64,000 nt of DNA from Methylorubrum suomiense (GTDB lineage Bacteria; Pseudomonadota; Alphaproteobacteria; Rhizobiales; Beijerinckiaceae): contig NZ_BPRE01000008.1 in assembly GCF_022179765.1 (NCBI RefSeq), positions 1 to 64,000 on the forward strand. Reading direction: 5' to 3'. Below are positions 17,921-29,175 of the stretch, in pieces. Numbering within the stretch: the first letter of the stretch is position 1; the number at the start of each line of letters is the position of its first letter. The notes beneath the pieces were generated by a model. It did not search any database. It was not told where the DNA came from and saw only the letters and a list, made by a program, of their open reading frames with translations. The position numbers and the translations under genes were made by a program.

Positions 17921-18912
17921 TCGGCCGCTCCCGCAGAGCGGGCATTCGCCACCGGCCGCACCGCGGCGCCCCATGGGTAGCGCCCGACCTTGATGCTGCG
18001 GATGGCCTTCAGGCTGCCGGTATCGATCACCGTCACGTCGCCGGAGACGCCGTTCGTGCTCACCAGACGCTCACCGCCGGGCAGCACCGCGACGTGCCAG
18101 ACCCGGCGGCCGACGAGGATATACGCCTTCACCTTGAAGCTCTCGGTATCGATCACGGCCACCCGGTCCGAAGGGCCGAGGGCGACGAAGGCAGTTCGTC
18201 CATCCTCCGACAGCGCGATGCCGACGGGTTGGATGCGGTCGCCGGAGATGCCCTTGATCTCGAAACCGATGGTCTCGATCACCTGGCGGCTCGCCACGTC
18301 GATCACCGCAACCGTGCCGCCGATCTCGGACGAGACCCAGAGCCTCTTGCCGTCCCGGGTGAACTCGGCGTGGCGCGGGCGCTGGCCGACCGGCGTGGCG
18401 TCGATCGCCTGCAGTGATCCGGTATCGATCCAGTGGACCATGTTGGTGGTCTCGGAGGTCGTGACCGCGAGCTTGCCGTCGGGGCTCACCGCCATGCCTT
18501 CGGGCTCGATGCCGACATCGATCTGCGCCAGCACCTTGCGGGCATCGGCATCGACCACCGTCGTCGTCGCGTTGTTCTCGTTGGCGATGAACAGGGTCTT
18601 GCCGTCTGGAGCCAGCGAGAACTGCTCCGGATCCTCGCCCGAGGGCAGATCGTGCAAGAGCTTGCCCGTATCCGGATCCAACACCTGCACCGCGTCGGAA
18701 TCGCTGGCACAGAGGAAGAGGCGCTTGCCGTCCTTCGAGAAGGTCAGCCCGCGCGGCCGCCGTCCCACGGGAAAGGTGCGCGTCACCTCCCAGGTAGCGG
18801 AATCGATCACCGAAACGGTGTTGTCGCGCTCGTTCGAGACGTAGACTTCGTGAGCCTGCGCGCCGAGCGGCATCAACAGGGCGGCGCCGACGCAGTATCG
18901 AAGAAGACTCAT
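17917..18912 (-). CDS. Periplasmic YVTN beta-propeller protein, PQQ-dependent catabolism-associated type
   Basis: 331 residues with a signal peptide (LLRYCVGAALLMPLGAQA) and about seven repeats of the YVTN type: VYVSNERDNTVSVIDS, LFIANENNATTTVVDAD, LWVSSEIGGTVAVIDV and similar, each ending in a GRRPRGLTFS- or QRPRHAEFT-like turn. This fits the beta-propeller family found beside PQQ alcohol dehydrogenases, often with an ABC system. Its exact role is not known to me; a scaffold or sensor in the periplasm is plausible. ATG 18912 overlaps the stop of the upstream binding-protein gene by 4 nt, and its own stop overlaps the NosR-like start. Confidence 0.88.
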   Translation of the reverse strand: MSLLRYCVGAALLMPLGAQAHEVYVSNERDNTVSVIDSATWEVTRTFPVGRRPRGLTFSKDGKRLFLCASDSDAVQVLDPDTGKLLHDLPSGEDPEQFSLAPDGKTLFIANENNATTTVVDADARKVLAQIDVGIEPEGMAVSPDGKLAVTTSETTNMVHWIDTGSLQAIDATPVGQRPRHAEFTRDGKRLWVSSEIGGTVAVIDVASRQVIETIGFEIKGISGDRIQPVGIALSEDGRTAFVALGPSDRVAVIDTESFKVKAYILVGRRVWHVAVLPGGERLVSTNGVSGDVTVIDTGSLKAIRSIKVGRYPWGAAVRPVANARSAGAAE

Positions 18913-20174
18913 CCATTGCCTCCGAAGGCGCGACAGGCGCTCTCGGGCTCGTCGAGACCGAGAGTGTCGAGTTCGGTGCGCCGGTGCAGGAATCCCTCGA
19001 CCGGGGCGGCGGCGACCACGGCGCCGGGCCAGAGCACGAAGACCGGCTGGCGCAACTGGCCGTTCCAGGGCCGGAAGCTCAGCGCCCGGCCCTTGAAGCC
19101 GCCGACCTCGAACTTCTTGGACAGGAGCAGCTCGCGGATCGCGGTCGCGTCGCTCGATTTGAGCTGCGTCGCGGCCTCGGTCACCGCGTGGACCGCCATC
19201 CAGCCGGCCCAGTCGATCGGGCCCATCGGCCGGCCGGCGAGCTTGGTGAAGCGCTCCTGCAATTGCACGGCGGCCCAGGCCTCGACCGGGCGGCCCCAGG
19301 CGGTCGGTGTCAGTCCCTGGGTGCCGATGACGGGCCGGGGCGAAGCGGTGTTGTAGACGAGGTTGGCGCCGAACTCGCCGCGCTCGTCGGCCACGGCGAC
19401 CACGTCATGCTCCGGGCCGCGGGTGATGACGGCGAATTCCTTGAGGGCCGAGTCGCGCAGATCGGCCCCGCGGGCGTCGAAACTCGCCTCGGCGACGATC
19501 CGCGCGCCGAACTTCTTGGCGCTCTTGCGCAGAGCGTCGGCGTAGAGGGTGTCGTCGGCACCGGGGCCCGAGACTAGCAGGATGCGGCCCCAGCGCTTGT
19601 AGAGGAGCAACTGCGCCAGCGCGTCGGTCAGCATGTCCCGCGACGGAAGCACGTGCAGGAGCCGGGCGCGGCAATCCCGGTCGCGCAGCCGCGTATCCGG
19701 CGCGCCGATATTGAGCGTGACCGCGTCCCGCGTCTCGGGCGCGTCGGCGATGGTCAGAAGGTCGTCGGCCGGAGCGTTGACGACGACGAAGCGCAAGGGG
19801 CCGCTCTCGCGGGCCAGGGCGGCCAGCGCCGCGGGCAGATCGGCGCCCGGCTCGACCACCGTCGATTTCAGGGCAAAGGCCAATTTGACGAAGCGGCCGG
19901 TGGCATTGCCGTCGCGCAGGCCGAGTTCGGCGCCGCTGAGCCCCTCGTCGTCGGGGATCGGCGGTTCGTTGTTGAGGGGAGTCGGTCGCTCGACCCGGCG
20001 CTCGATGTAGTGAATCGTCAGCGGCGGCGCGGCGGGAGGGGCGGCAGCGGGCTCCGCCCGCGTCGCGGCGGCGGCGAGGACGATGCCGGCCGCCAGCAGG
20101 GCCCGCAGCGCGTGCCGGGCACGCCCGCTCAAAGCCCTTTGGCCGCTCTCGGCGAGATCGGCACGTCTCGGCAT
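18909..20174 (-). CDS. ABC-type periplasmic substrate-binding protein, PQQ alcohol dehydrogenase-associated
   Basis: 421 residues. The N-terminus has a hydrophobic signal (ALRALLAAGIVLAAAATRA) followed by a proline/alanine linker and a type-I periplasmic binding fold (ELGLRDGNATGRFVKLAF, FVVVNAPADDLL, RILLVSGPGADDTLYADALR, PVIGTQGLTPTAWGRPVEAW). It fits the binding proteins linked with PQQ alcohol dehydrogenase systems, usually encoded with an ATPase and permease; neither is in this window. It is the first gene of a four-gene operon in which every junction is a 4-nt start/stop overlap. ATG 20174 was chosen as the first start giving a signal peptide; longer frames run antisense through the divergent cytochrome gene. 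Confidence 0.85.
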   Translation of the reverse strand: MPRRADLAESGQRALSGRARHALRALLAAGIVLAAAATRAEPAAAPPAAPPLTIHYIERRVERPTPLNNEPPIPDDEGLSGAELGLRDGNATGRFVKLAFALKSTVVEPGADLPAALAALARESGPLRFVVVNAPADDLLTIADAPETRDAVTLNIGAPDTRLRDRDCRARLLHVLPSRDMLTDALAQLLLYKRWGRILLVSGPGADDTLYADALRKSAKKFGARIVAEASFDARGADLRDSALKEFAVITRGPEHDVVAVADERGEFGANLVYNTASPRPVIGTQGLTPTAWGRPVEAWAAVQLQERFTKLAGRPMGPIDWAGWMAVHAVTEAATQLKSSDATAIRELLLSKKFEVGGFKGRALSFRPWNGQLRQPVFVLWPGAVVAAAPVEGFLHRRTELDTLGLDEPESACRAFGGNG

Positions 20175-20420
20175 CCTGTCCCGAACGGTTCCACCCTGGA
20201 TTTTGGGGCAAGCATAGGCGCGGCCGAGTCCCCGCCGATATTGGACCAAGGTCGCAGCCCGAGCGTGTGCGACGCGTCGTACCAAAGCACAATGGGGCGG
20301 TTCCGGCCCGCTTGCTACCGTGACGGACAATCGAGGAGTGCGGATCATGGTCCCGCTCGTCGGACACGAGCCGTTCCCCGTGGGCCCTGTGCCGCGGGGC
20401 GGCCAGGGAGCGAGACGGAT

Positions 20421-20840
20421 ATGACGACACGGATTCGGCTGGCGGGCGGGTTCCTGCTCGGCCTCGTGCTCGCGGGCGGCGCCTTCGCCCACGGCGACGT
20501 GCAGCCTCAGCCGGTCAACACCGACGGGCTCGACCCCCTCGGCACCGAGTGGAAGGAGGAGAATCCCTATCGCGGCAACGCCAAGGCGGTGGCGATCGGG
20601 GATTCCGGCTTCAATCAGAACTGCGCCCGCTGCCACGGCCTGCAGATGATCTCCGGCGGCCTCGCCCCGGACCTTCGCTACCTGCCGACCGGCAAGGAGG
20701 GCGACGAATACTTCGTCGAGCGGATGAAGCACGGCGCCGTCGTCAACGGCGTGACCAAGATGCCGGCCTTCGATGGCGTTCTCTCCCAGGAAGCCATGTG
20801 GGCGATCCGCACCTACATCGAAGCCAAGCACGAAGAGTAG
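20421..20840 (+). CDS. Periplasmic cytochrome c (PedF/XoxG-like, c-550 type)
   Basis: 139 residues with a clear signal peptide (GGFLLGLVLAGGAFA). One heme site CARCH (Cys68, Cys71, His72) and a likely axial Met in VTKMPAFDG. It belongs to the small cytochromes that take electrons from PQQ dehydrogenases in the periplasm. It is the first gene of a plus-strand set (cytochrome, binding protein, dehydrogenase), starting 246 nt from the divergent operon. ATG 20421 has GGGAG 10 nt upstream. The next gene begins 2 nt after its stop, so the two are coupled. Confidence 0.9.
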   Translation: MTTRIRLAGGFLLGLVLAGGAFAHGDVQPQPVNTDGLDPLGTEWKEENPYRGNAKAVAIGDSGFNQNCARCHGLQMISGGLAPDLRYLPTGKEGDEYFVERMKHGAVVNGVTKMPAFDGVLSQEAMWAIRTYIEAKHEE

Positions 20841-20842
20841 TC

Positions 20843-21709
20843 GTGTCGCATCCCTTCACCCGGCGCGGTGCGCTGACGGCACTGGCGGGTCTCGCGGCGC
20901 TGGCCGCGCGACCCGCCTTCGCTCGACCCTTCGATGAGGTGAACGCGGACGGCACCCTACGGGTCGCGCTCTACGGTGAGAACGCGCCGTTCTCGGAGAT
21001 GCGCGACGGCAAGCCCGTCGGCATCGATGTGGATCTCGCGCAGGCCCTTGCGCAGGCCCTGAAGCTCAAGCTCGATCTGCGGCTGGTCGATGCCGGCGAG
21101 AATGTCGACGGCGATTTCCGCCTGAACCTCTGGAAGGGCGATCTGGCCGGCTCGCCGCTGGCCGACCTGATGCTGCACGTGCCGAACGACAAGCTGCTCG
21201 GCATCCGCAACGAGCAGGTCTTCCTCGTTCGTCCCTATTTCGAGCAGCGCCTCGCCTTCGCCTGGGCGAGGGACAAGATGGAGGGGCTCTCGAGCTTTCC
21301 CGATATCGAGGAGAACCAGATCGCGGTGGAAGGTGCCAGCGCCTCCGACCTCCAGATCCTGATGGCCGAGAACGGGCGCTACCGGAACAACCTCAAGCAT
21401 TTCCGCAATTTTGAGGAGGCGGCCAAGGCCTTCCTGGCCGGCGAGACCGCTATCCTGGCCGGCACGCGGCCCGCGATCGAGGCGGCTCTGTTCGAGGCCA
21501 AGGTCGGGCCGGACCGCTTCCCCGTGGTCGAGATCGCGCTCGGCGGTCTCGTGAAGACGAATTGGGAACTCGGCGGGGCCGTACGATCCGATTCCCGCGA
21601 CCTCGGCTACGCCGTTGGGGAAGTCCTCGGTGCCATGTCGGAGGACGGGCGGCTCAAGGCGATTTGTGCGCGCTACGGCGTGACCTATACGCCTCCGAAA
21701 GGCTTCTGA
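20843..21709 (+). CDS. Quinoprotein dehydrogenase-associated periplasmic binding protein (XoxJ/MxaJ-like)
   Basis: 288 residues from GTG 20843, 2 nt after the cytochrome stop. The N-terminus has a Tat-like signal (TRRGALTALAGLAALAARPAFA). The mature part is a type-II binding fold resembling amino-acid receptors (DGTLRVALYGENAPFSEMRDG, PVGIDVDLAQALAQAL, YFEQRLAFAWAR). MxaJ and XoxJ of this family are needed for active methanol dehydrogenases, probably for maturation or cytochrome interaction. The position between the cytochrome and the dehydrogenase supports the same role here. Confidence 0.85.
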   Translation: MSHPFTRRGALTALAGLAALAARPAFARPFDEVNADGTLRVALYGENAPFSEMRDGKPVGIDVDLAQALAQALKLKLDLRLVDAGENVDGDFRLNLWKGDLAGSPLADLMLHVPNDKLLGIRNEQVFLVRPYFEQRLAFAWARDKMEGLSSFPDIEENQIAVEGASASDLQILMAENGRYRNNLKHFRNFEEAAKAFLAGETAILAGTRPAIEAALFEAKVGPDRFPVVEIALGGLVKTNWELGGAVRSDSRDLGYAVGEVLGAMSEDGRLKAICARYGVTYTPPKGF

Positions 21710-22051
21710 GCCGACAGCGATCACCCTGACGGCGTGATGCGGAACCGGTGCCGCCTGCTCGATGAGGCAGGACTGCGGTGTTTCGACACGCTGTCACGAA
21801 GTAAGCCTCGGATCGCGCCCCCGCGTGGTCCGAGGCTTTTTCGTATCCGGTCCCAGTCGTTCGACTGTAGACGGCTGCAGATCTTCTTCGTCAAAATCGA
21901 TTTGCTGCAATGCAGCATTCTTATCTTGGACTTATGGCCAATAACCAGGCCGCCGCCCGGTGGCTAGCTTGCGATCGAGGGATGCCGCTTCAACGACCGC
22001 GACTCGATAAGGTCCGTCGGCAGCCCGCTCAAGATCAGGAGGGATGTTCCG
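21710..22051 (+). promoter_or_regulatory. Intergenic and promoter region of the exaF-like gene
   Basis: This 342-nt gap holds a rho-independent terminator at its left, then an AT-richer stretch with the inverted repeat TGCTGC-AAT-GCAGCA (21903-21917), a candidate operator about 135 nt before the gene, and finally a strong ribosome binding site AGGAGGGA (22037-22044) 7 nt before ATG 22052. The terminator means the dehydrogenase is probably transcribed from its own promoter here. No promoter boxes are certain. Confidence 0.5.
21803..21841 (+). terminator. Rho-independent terminator after the cytochrome/binding-protein genes
   Basis: AAGCCTCGGA (21803-21812) pairs perfectly with TCCGAGGCTT (21829-21838), 10 bp, followed by T residues (21837-21841). 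It lies 94 nt after the XoxJ-like gene. Confidence 0.85.
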
Positions 22052-23863
22052 ATGAAGGTGCGTGACCGGTTCCTCGCAGCCGTAGGGGCGGCGGCGCTCC
22101 TCGCGGGCGCTTCCCAGGCCCTCGCGGCGCCCGAGGCCAAGAGCGAGACCAAGACCGAGAAATCCGCCAGCAGCGGCGGTGTGAGCAACGAGGCGATCCT
22201 CAACGACGCCAAGACCACCGACGACGTCGTCACCTACGGCCTCGGCACCCAGGCTCAGCGCTACTCGCCGCTCAAGGCCATCAACAAGGAGACGATCCAG
22301 GGCCTCGTCCCGGCCTATTCGTTCTCCTTCGGTGGTGAGAAGCAGCGCGGCCAGGAGAGCCAGGCGCTCATCAAGGACGGCGTGATCTACGTCACCGGCT
22401 CGTACTCGCGCATGTACGCCGTCGATTCCCGCACCGGCGAGAAGCTGTGGGAATACAACGCCCGTCTGCCTGAGGGCATTCTGCCCTGCTGCGACGTGGT
22501 GAACCGCGGCGCCGCGCTCTACAAGGACAAGGTCTATTTCGGCACGCTCGACGCCAAGCTCGTCGCCCTCGACGCCAAGACCGGCAAGGTGGTGTGGCGT
22601 AAGGACATCGACGACTTCAAGGCCGGCTACAGCTACACCGCTGCCCCGCTGATCGTGAACGGCAAGATCATCACCGGCGTGTCGGGCGGCGAGTTCGGTA
22701 TCGTCGGCCGGGTCGAGGCCCGCGACGCCGAGACCGGCGAGGTCATCTGGAAGCGCCCCGTCATCGAGGGCCATATGGGCGAGCTGAACGGCAAGCCCTC
22801 CACGATGACCGGCAAGGTCAACGAGACCTGGCCGGGCGACATGTGGAAGTATGGCGGCGGCGCCACCTGGCTGGGCGGCACCTACGACCCCGAGACCAAC
22901 CTCCTGTATTTCGGCACCGGCAACCCCGGCCCGTGGAACTCGGCCCTGCGCCCCGGCGACAACAAGTGGTCGGCCTCGCGCATCGCCCTCAACCCCGACA
23001 ACGGCGAGATCGTCTGGGGCTTCCAGACCACGCCGCATGACGGCTGGGACTTCGACGGCGTGAACGAGTTCGTGCCGTTCGACCTCCAGAAGGACGGCAA
23101 GACCGTCAAGGCCGGCGCCACCGCCGACCGCAACGGCTTCTTCTACGTCCTCGACCGCACCAACGGGAAGTTCATCTCGGCCTCGCCGTTCGTCGAAAAG
23201 ATCAACTGGGCCAAGGGCATCGATAAGGACGGTCGTCCGATCTACGACGACGCGTTCCGCCCCGGCGACCCGTCGAAGTCCGAGGATGGCAAGAAGGGCA
23301 AGTCCGTGTTCGCGGTGCCGAGCTTCCTCGGCGGCAAGAACTGGATGCCGATCGGCTACAGCCCCGACACCAAGCTGTTCTACGTCCCGTCCAACGAGTG
23401 GGGCATGGACATCTGGAACGAGCCGGTGAACTACAAGAAGGGCGCCGCCTATCTCGGCGCCGGCTTCACCATCAAGCCGGTCTTCGACGACCATATCGGT
23501 TCGCTGAAGGCGATCGACCCGGCGACCGGCAAGGTGGTCTGGAACTACAAGAACAAGGCTCCGCTCTGGGGCGGCGTGCTCACCACCGGCGGCAACCTCG
23601 TCTTCACCGGCACGCCGGAGGGCTTCCTGAAGGCCTTCGACGCCAAGACCGGCGAAGAGGTCTGGAAGTTCCAGGTCGGCACCGGCGTGGTCTCCTCGCC
23701 GATCACCTGGGAGCAGGACGGCGAGCAGTGGATCGGCGTCGCGGCCGGTTGGGGCGGTGCGGTTCCGCTCTGGGGCGGCGAGGTGGCCAAGTCCACCGCG
23801 GGCATCAACCAGGGCGGCAGCTTCTGGGCCTTCAAGCTGCCGAAGAAGATGGCGGCGCGCTGA
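22052..23863 (+). CDS. exaF: PQQ-dependent alcohol dehydrogenase, lanthanide type (ExaF-like)
   Basis: 603 residues with a signal peptide ([13 protein letters not shown]), then an eight-bladed PQQ dehydrogenase propeller. Visible catalytic features in precursor numbering: vicinal Cys146-Cys147 (LPCCDVV), metal ligands Glu214 (SGGEFG) and Asn291 (GTGNPGPWN), catalytic Asp333 and the extra Asp335 in GWDFDGVNE. The second Asp marks lanthanide-dependent enzymes (XoxF, ExaF, PedH); calcium enzymes such as MxaF have Ala or another small residue there. The sequence is closer to what I recall of ExaF, the lanthanide-dependent ethanol dehydrogenase of Methylorubrum extorquens, than to XoxF. It should oxidise ethanol and similar alcohols or aldehydes in the periplasm and pass electrons to the cytochrome c encoded upstream. 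Confidence 0.85.
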   Translation: MKVRDRFLAAVGAAALLAGASQALAAPEAKSETKTEKSASSGGVSNEAILNDAKTTDDVVTYGLGTQAQRYSPLKAINKETIQGLVPAYSFSFGGEKQRGQESQALIKDGVIYVTGSYSRMYAVDSRTGEKLWEYNARLPEGILPCCDVVNRGAALYKDKVYFGTLDAKLVALDAKTGKVVWRKDIDDFKAGYSYTAAPLIVNGKIITGVSGGEFGIVGRVEARDAETGEVIWKRPVIEGHMGELNGKPSTMTGKVNETWPGDMWKYGGGATWLGGTYDPETNLLYFGTGNPGPWNSALRPGDNKWSASRIALNPDNGEIVWGFQTTPHDGWDFDGVNEFVPFDLQKDGKTVKAGATADRNGFFYVLDRTNGKFISASPFVEKINWAKGIDKDGRPIYDDAFRPGDPSKSEDGKKGKSVFAVPSFLGGKNWMPIGYSPDTKLFYVPSNEWGMDIWNEPVNYKKGAAYLGAGFTIKPVFDDHIGSLKAIDPATGKVVWNYKNKAPLWGGVLTTGGNLVFTGTPEGFLKAFDAKTGEEVWKFQVGTGVVSSPITWEQDGEQWIGVAAGWGGAVPLWGGEVAKSTAGINQGGSFWAFKLPKKMAAR

Positions 23864-23874
23864 TCGCCGGCCGG

Positions 23875-23963
23875 GCCGGCCCTCTCGGGGGCCGGCTTTC
23901 GGTTCGGTTTCGGCCCATCGTCGAAAAGAAAGCCCCGGAGCGGTTGGCCGCTCCGGGGCTTTC
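23875..23963 (+). terminator. Tandem terminator hairpins after the dehydrogenase gene
   Basis: The first hairpin pairs GCCGGCCC (23875-23882) with GGGCCGGC (23889-23896), followed by TTT. The second is a perfect 16-bp stem, 23928-23943 with 23948-23963, around a TTGG loop; its descending arm ends in CTTTC. Two strong hairpins in a row fit a highly expressed gene. Confidence 0.8.
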
Positions 23964-24123
23964 TCGTTCAGACCGTCTTGGCGGAAGGACGAGCGTCGAT
24001 CCCTTGCGACCAGGCGATCGATCCGGCCCTGGAGCGTCGTGCCGGATATCGGATCCGGCACGACGCTCTCGGTTCTTATGCTGCATCGGCCCGAAAGCCG
24101 GCCCCACCTTTCGGGTCGAGGCG

Positions 24124-24351
24124 CTAGGCCCTCGCCTCACCATCGCGGGAACGTTCCCATCCGGCAAAGGCACGCGCACGCGCCTCGTAGGCGATCCGCA
24201 GAAGACTGTGAGGCTGGCCCTTGGCCTCCGGGCAACGGTCGAGGGTGGGATCATCGACACGCCGGTCGAGCAGCCGGGCTGCCTCCGTCCGCCATGTCGC
24301 ATCGGCCGCAGCGAACAGGATCTGCGCACTGGCCGGGCAATTCTGGTACAC
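24124..24351 (-). CDS. Small protein of unknown function
   Basis: 75 residues from GTG 24351. I do not recognise it. The protein is charged and probably soluble (TEAARLLDRRVDDPTLDRC, HSLLRIAYEARARAFAGW), with no signal peptide or membrane segment. Codons end mostly in G or C as in the host genes, unlike the AT-rich DNA to its right, which supports a real gene. The ribosome binding site is weak (GAAGAGAT). It is isolated between the dehydrogenase terminator and a low-GC spacer. Confidence 0.45.
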   Translation of the reverse strand: MYQNCPASAQILFAAADATWRTEAARLLDRRVDDPTLDRCPEAKGQPHSLLRIAYEARARAFAGWERSRDGEARA

Positions 24352-24925
24352 GGCACCGTATCTCTTCGATGAGCGCCCCTTAAAAAGGGTTAATCTCCCC
24401 CAGTATCTGATGCAATGGCCACCATTGAAGCAGGCTCATCACGTCTCTCGTGTGCTGCTTCATTGATGCTCCGCCGTAGCGTAATCGTCCCATGCCGAGA
24501 GGCTTTTGGATATAAAATTAAACGCATCTGGCCGTGTTGATGATCCGATCCTCTGCACGATGTAACAACGTTGCAGGCCTATTCATGGCATAATGTCAAA
24601 GATCCTTTTCAAAATCGGCATGCGTCAAAAACCAGGTGGTTTAGGAGTGCCGGGAAAATTCTCCCGGTGATAGTGAACAATCAAAAAGCATCTCACGTTG
24701 ATGGGTTGTTGCTCCGTATCGGCGGAACAGCAACCGATGTGAGACTCCTCCGGCAGCGGTTCTTCGGACTCTCCATCCGGGCTCCGGGCGTTGCCAATGC
24801 GTTTTTTCGTGCTGACCTTCAACTGTTTCTCGCAAGACTTTATTTCTACGCTGTAGCGATCCAATCGGGCGGCTTGGAATGATTTTGGCGGGCGTCATTC
24901 TGAATTAGGAGCGGATGGCTCAAGC
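24352..24925. other. Low-GC intergenic region, 574 nt
   Basis: By eye this stretch is markedly richer in A/T than its surroundings. It contains an open frame at 24571-24882 (+) whose predicted protein has no recognisable domain, no host-like codon bias and no ribosome binding site, so it is not called. A small inverted repeat (CGGGA...TCCCG) lies near 24651-24666. The right end must hold the promoter of the LysR gene. No insertion sequence or tRNA remnant was recognised. Confidence 0.5.
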
Positions 24926-25852
24926 ATGCCCCATCCCCAAGTCTTGCGGGACATGGCCCTCTTCGTCGAAGTGGCCAAAAGGCGAAGTTTTAGCCAAGCC
25001 GCACTCGTTCTGGGGATGCCGGTCTCCTCGCTGTCGCGGCGCATCACCGTGTTCGAGACGGCCATCGGCTTGCGTCTGCTCGATCGCACGACGCGGCGGC
25101 TGACGCTGACCACCTATGGCGAGGCCTATTTCGCCCAGGCCATGCGCCTCGTCGATGAGGCGCAGCAGGCTTACGACGACATCATGGCGGAGGCGAAGGG
25201 GCCGAGCGGCCTTCTCCGGATCGCCGTGCCGTCCGACCTCTGGGTGCAGCAACATCTCGCCAGCATCATCTCCGATTTTGCCAACGGCAACGAACATGTC
25301 CGCTTGCAGGTCGGGCTGGGATACGGGCCTGTCGACCTGATGGAGGAGCGCTACGACCTGGCCATCGCGGTCGAGACACCCCGCGAGACCTCGTTGATCG
25401 TGCGCAAGGTGGTGGAGTTGGAGAACGGCGTCTTCGGAGCCCCCAGCTACCTGGAAGATTGGGGCCGCCCGATGCGGCCGCACGACCTCACCGAGCACAA
25501 CGTTCTCGTCCCAGGGCCGCCGACGAACTGGGCGTTCACCCGAGGGGATCAGACGGGCTCCGTCACGGTGTCCGGTCAGATCGCCTGCAATTCCCCGAGC
25601 TTGATGCGCTCCTTCGCTCTGGCCGGGCATGGGCTGTTCTCGGCAAGCCTCGCATGCGTCGAGTCCGATCTCGCCAACGGGGTCCTCGAGCAGGTCATGA
25701 CGGATTGGACGCTTCGACCGACGCCGGTCTACATCGTGACGACGTCACGGTTGCTTCCGGCCAAAGTGCGCAGCTTCATCGAGTTCGCGGTCAAGCGTCT
25801 CACCGGCTCCTCCGAGGCCGAAGAAATGCCGAGGCGTGAGGCGGCTCGGTAG
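24926..25852 (+). CDS. LysR family transcriptional regulator
   Basis: 308 residues: N-terminal winged helix-turn-helix (MALFVEVAKRRSFSQAALVL, GMPVSSLSRRITVFETAIG, RLLDRTTRRLTLTTYGEAYF) and a C-terminal LysR effector-binding domain (GLLRIAVPSDLW, PRETSLIVRKVVELENGVFG). The effector and targets are unknown. It is not divergent from a metabolic gene, so the usual guess from context fails; its upstream region is the low-GC spacer. ATG 24926 gives the standard N-terminal length; a second ATG at 24953 is less likely. Confidence 0.9.
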   Translation: MPHPQVLRDMALFVEVAKRRSFSQAALVLGMPVSSLSRRITVFETAIGLRLLDRTTRRLTLTTYGEAYFAQAMRLVDEAQQAYDDIMAEAKGPSGLLRIAVPSDLWVQQHLASIISDFANGNEHVRLQVGLGYGPVDLMEERYDLAIAVETPRETSLIVRKVVELENGVFGAPSYLEDWGRPMRPHDLTEHNVLVPGPPTNWAFTRGDQTGSVTVSGQIACNSPSLMRSFALAGHGLFSASLACVESDLANGVLEQVMTDWTLRPTPVYIVTTSRLLPAKVRSFIEFAVKRLTGSSEAEEMPRREAAR

Positions 25853-25879
25853 GCGCGGCTCCCGGCGCGAGCCGGTACG

Positions 25880-25923
25880 AGGCGTCACGGGTCCGAAGGC
25901 ACCGCGATCGCGCGTGACCGCCT
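25880..25923. terminator. Inverted repeat between convergent LysR and dnaE2 genes
   Basis: AGGCGTCACG (25880-25889) and CGTGACCGCCT (25913-25923) pair with one bulged base. They lie in the 110-nt gap between two convergent genes and could terminate both. No T-run is present. Confidence 0.35.
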
Positions 25924-25962
25924 GTCGCTGAAGGGACCGGGCGGTCATCGTCACGCTGCGCG

Positions 25963-29171
<3,209 letters not shown>

Positions 29172-29175
<4 letters not shown>

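Noticed and set aside
20421..23863. Naming the cluster xoxGJF
   Set aside because: The order (cytochrome, binding protein, terminator, dehydrogenase) and the dehydrogenase sequence fit ExaF better than XoxF1; the cytochrome is the PedF/c-550 type.
21932..24061. Long open frame antisense to the exaF-like gene
   Set aside because: Shadow of the dehydrogenase gene; the sense protein has complete catalytic motifs.
24571..24882. Open frame of 103 codons in the low-GC spacer
   Set aside because: No ribosome binding site, no domain and no host-like codon bias.
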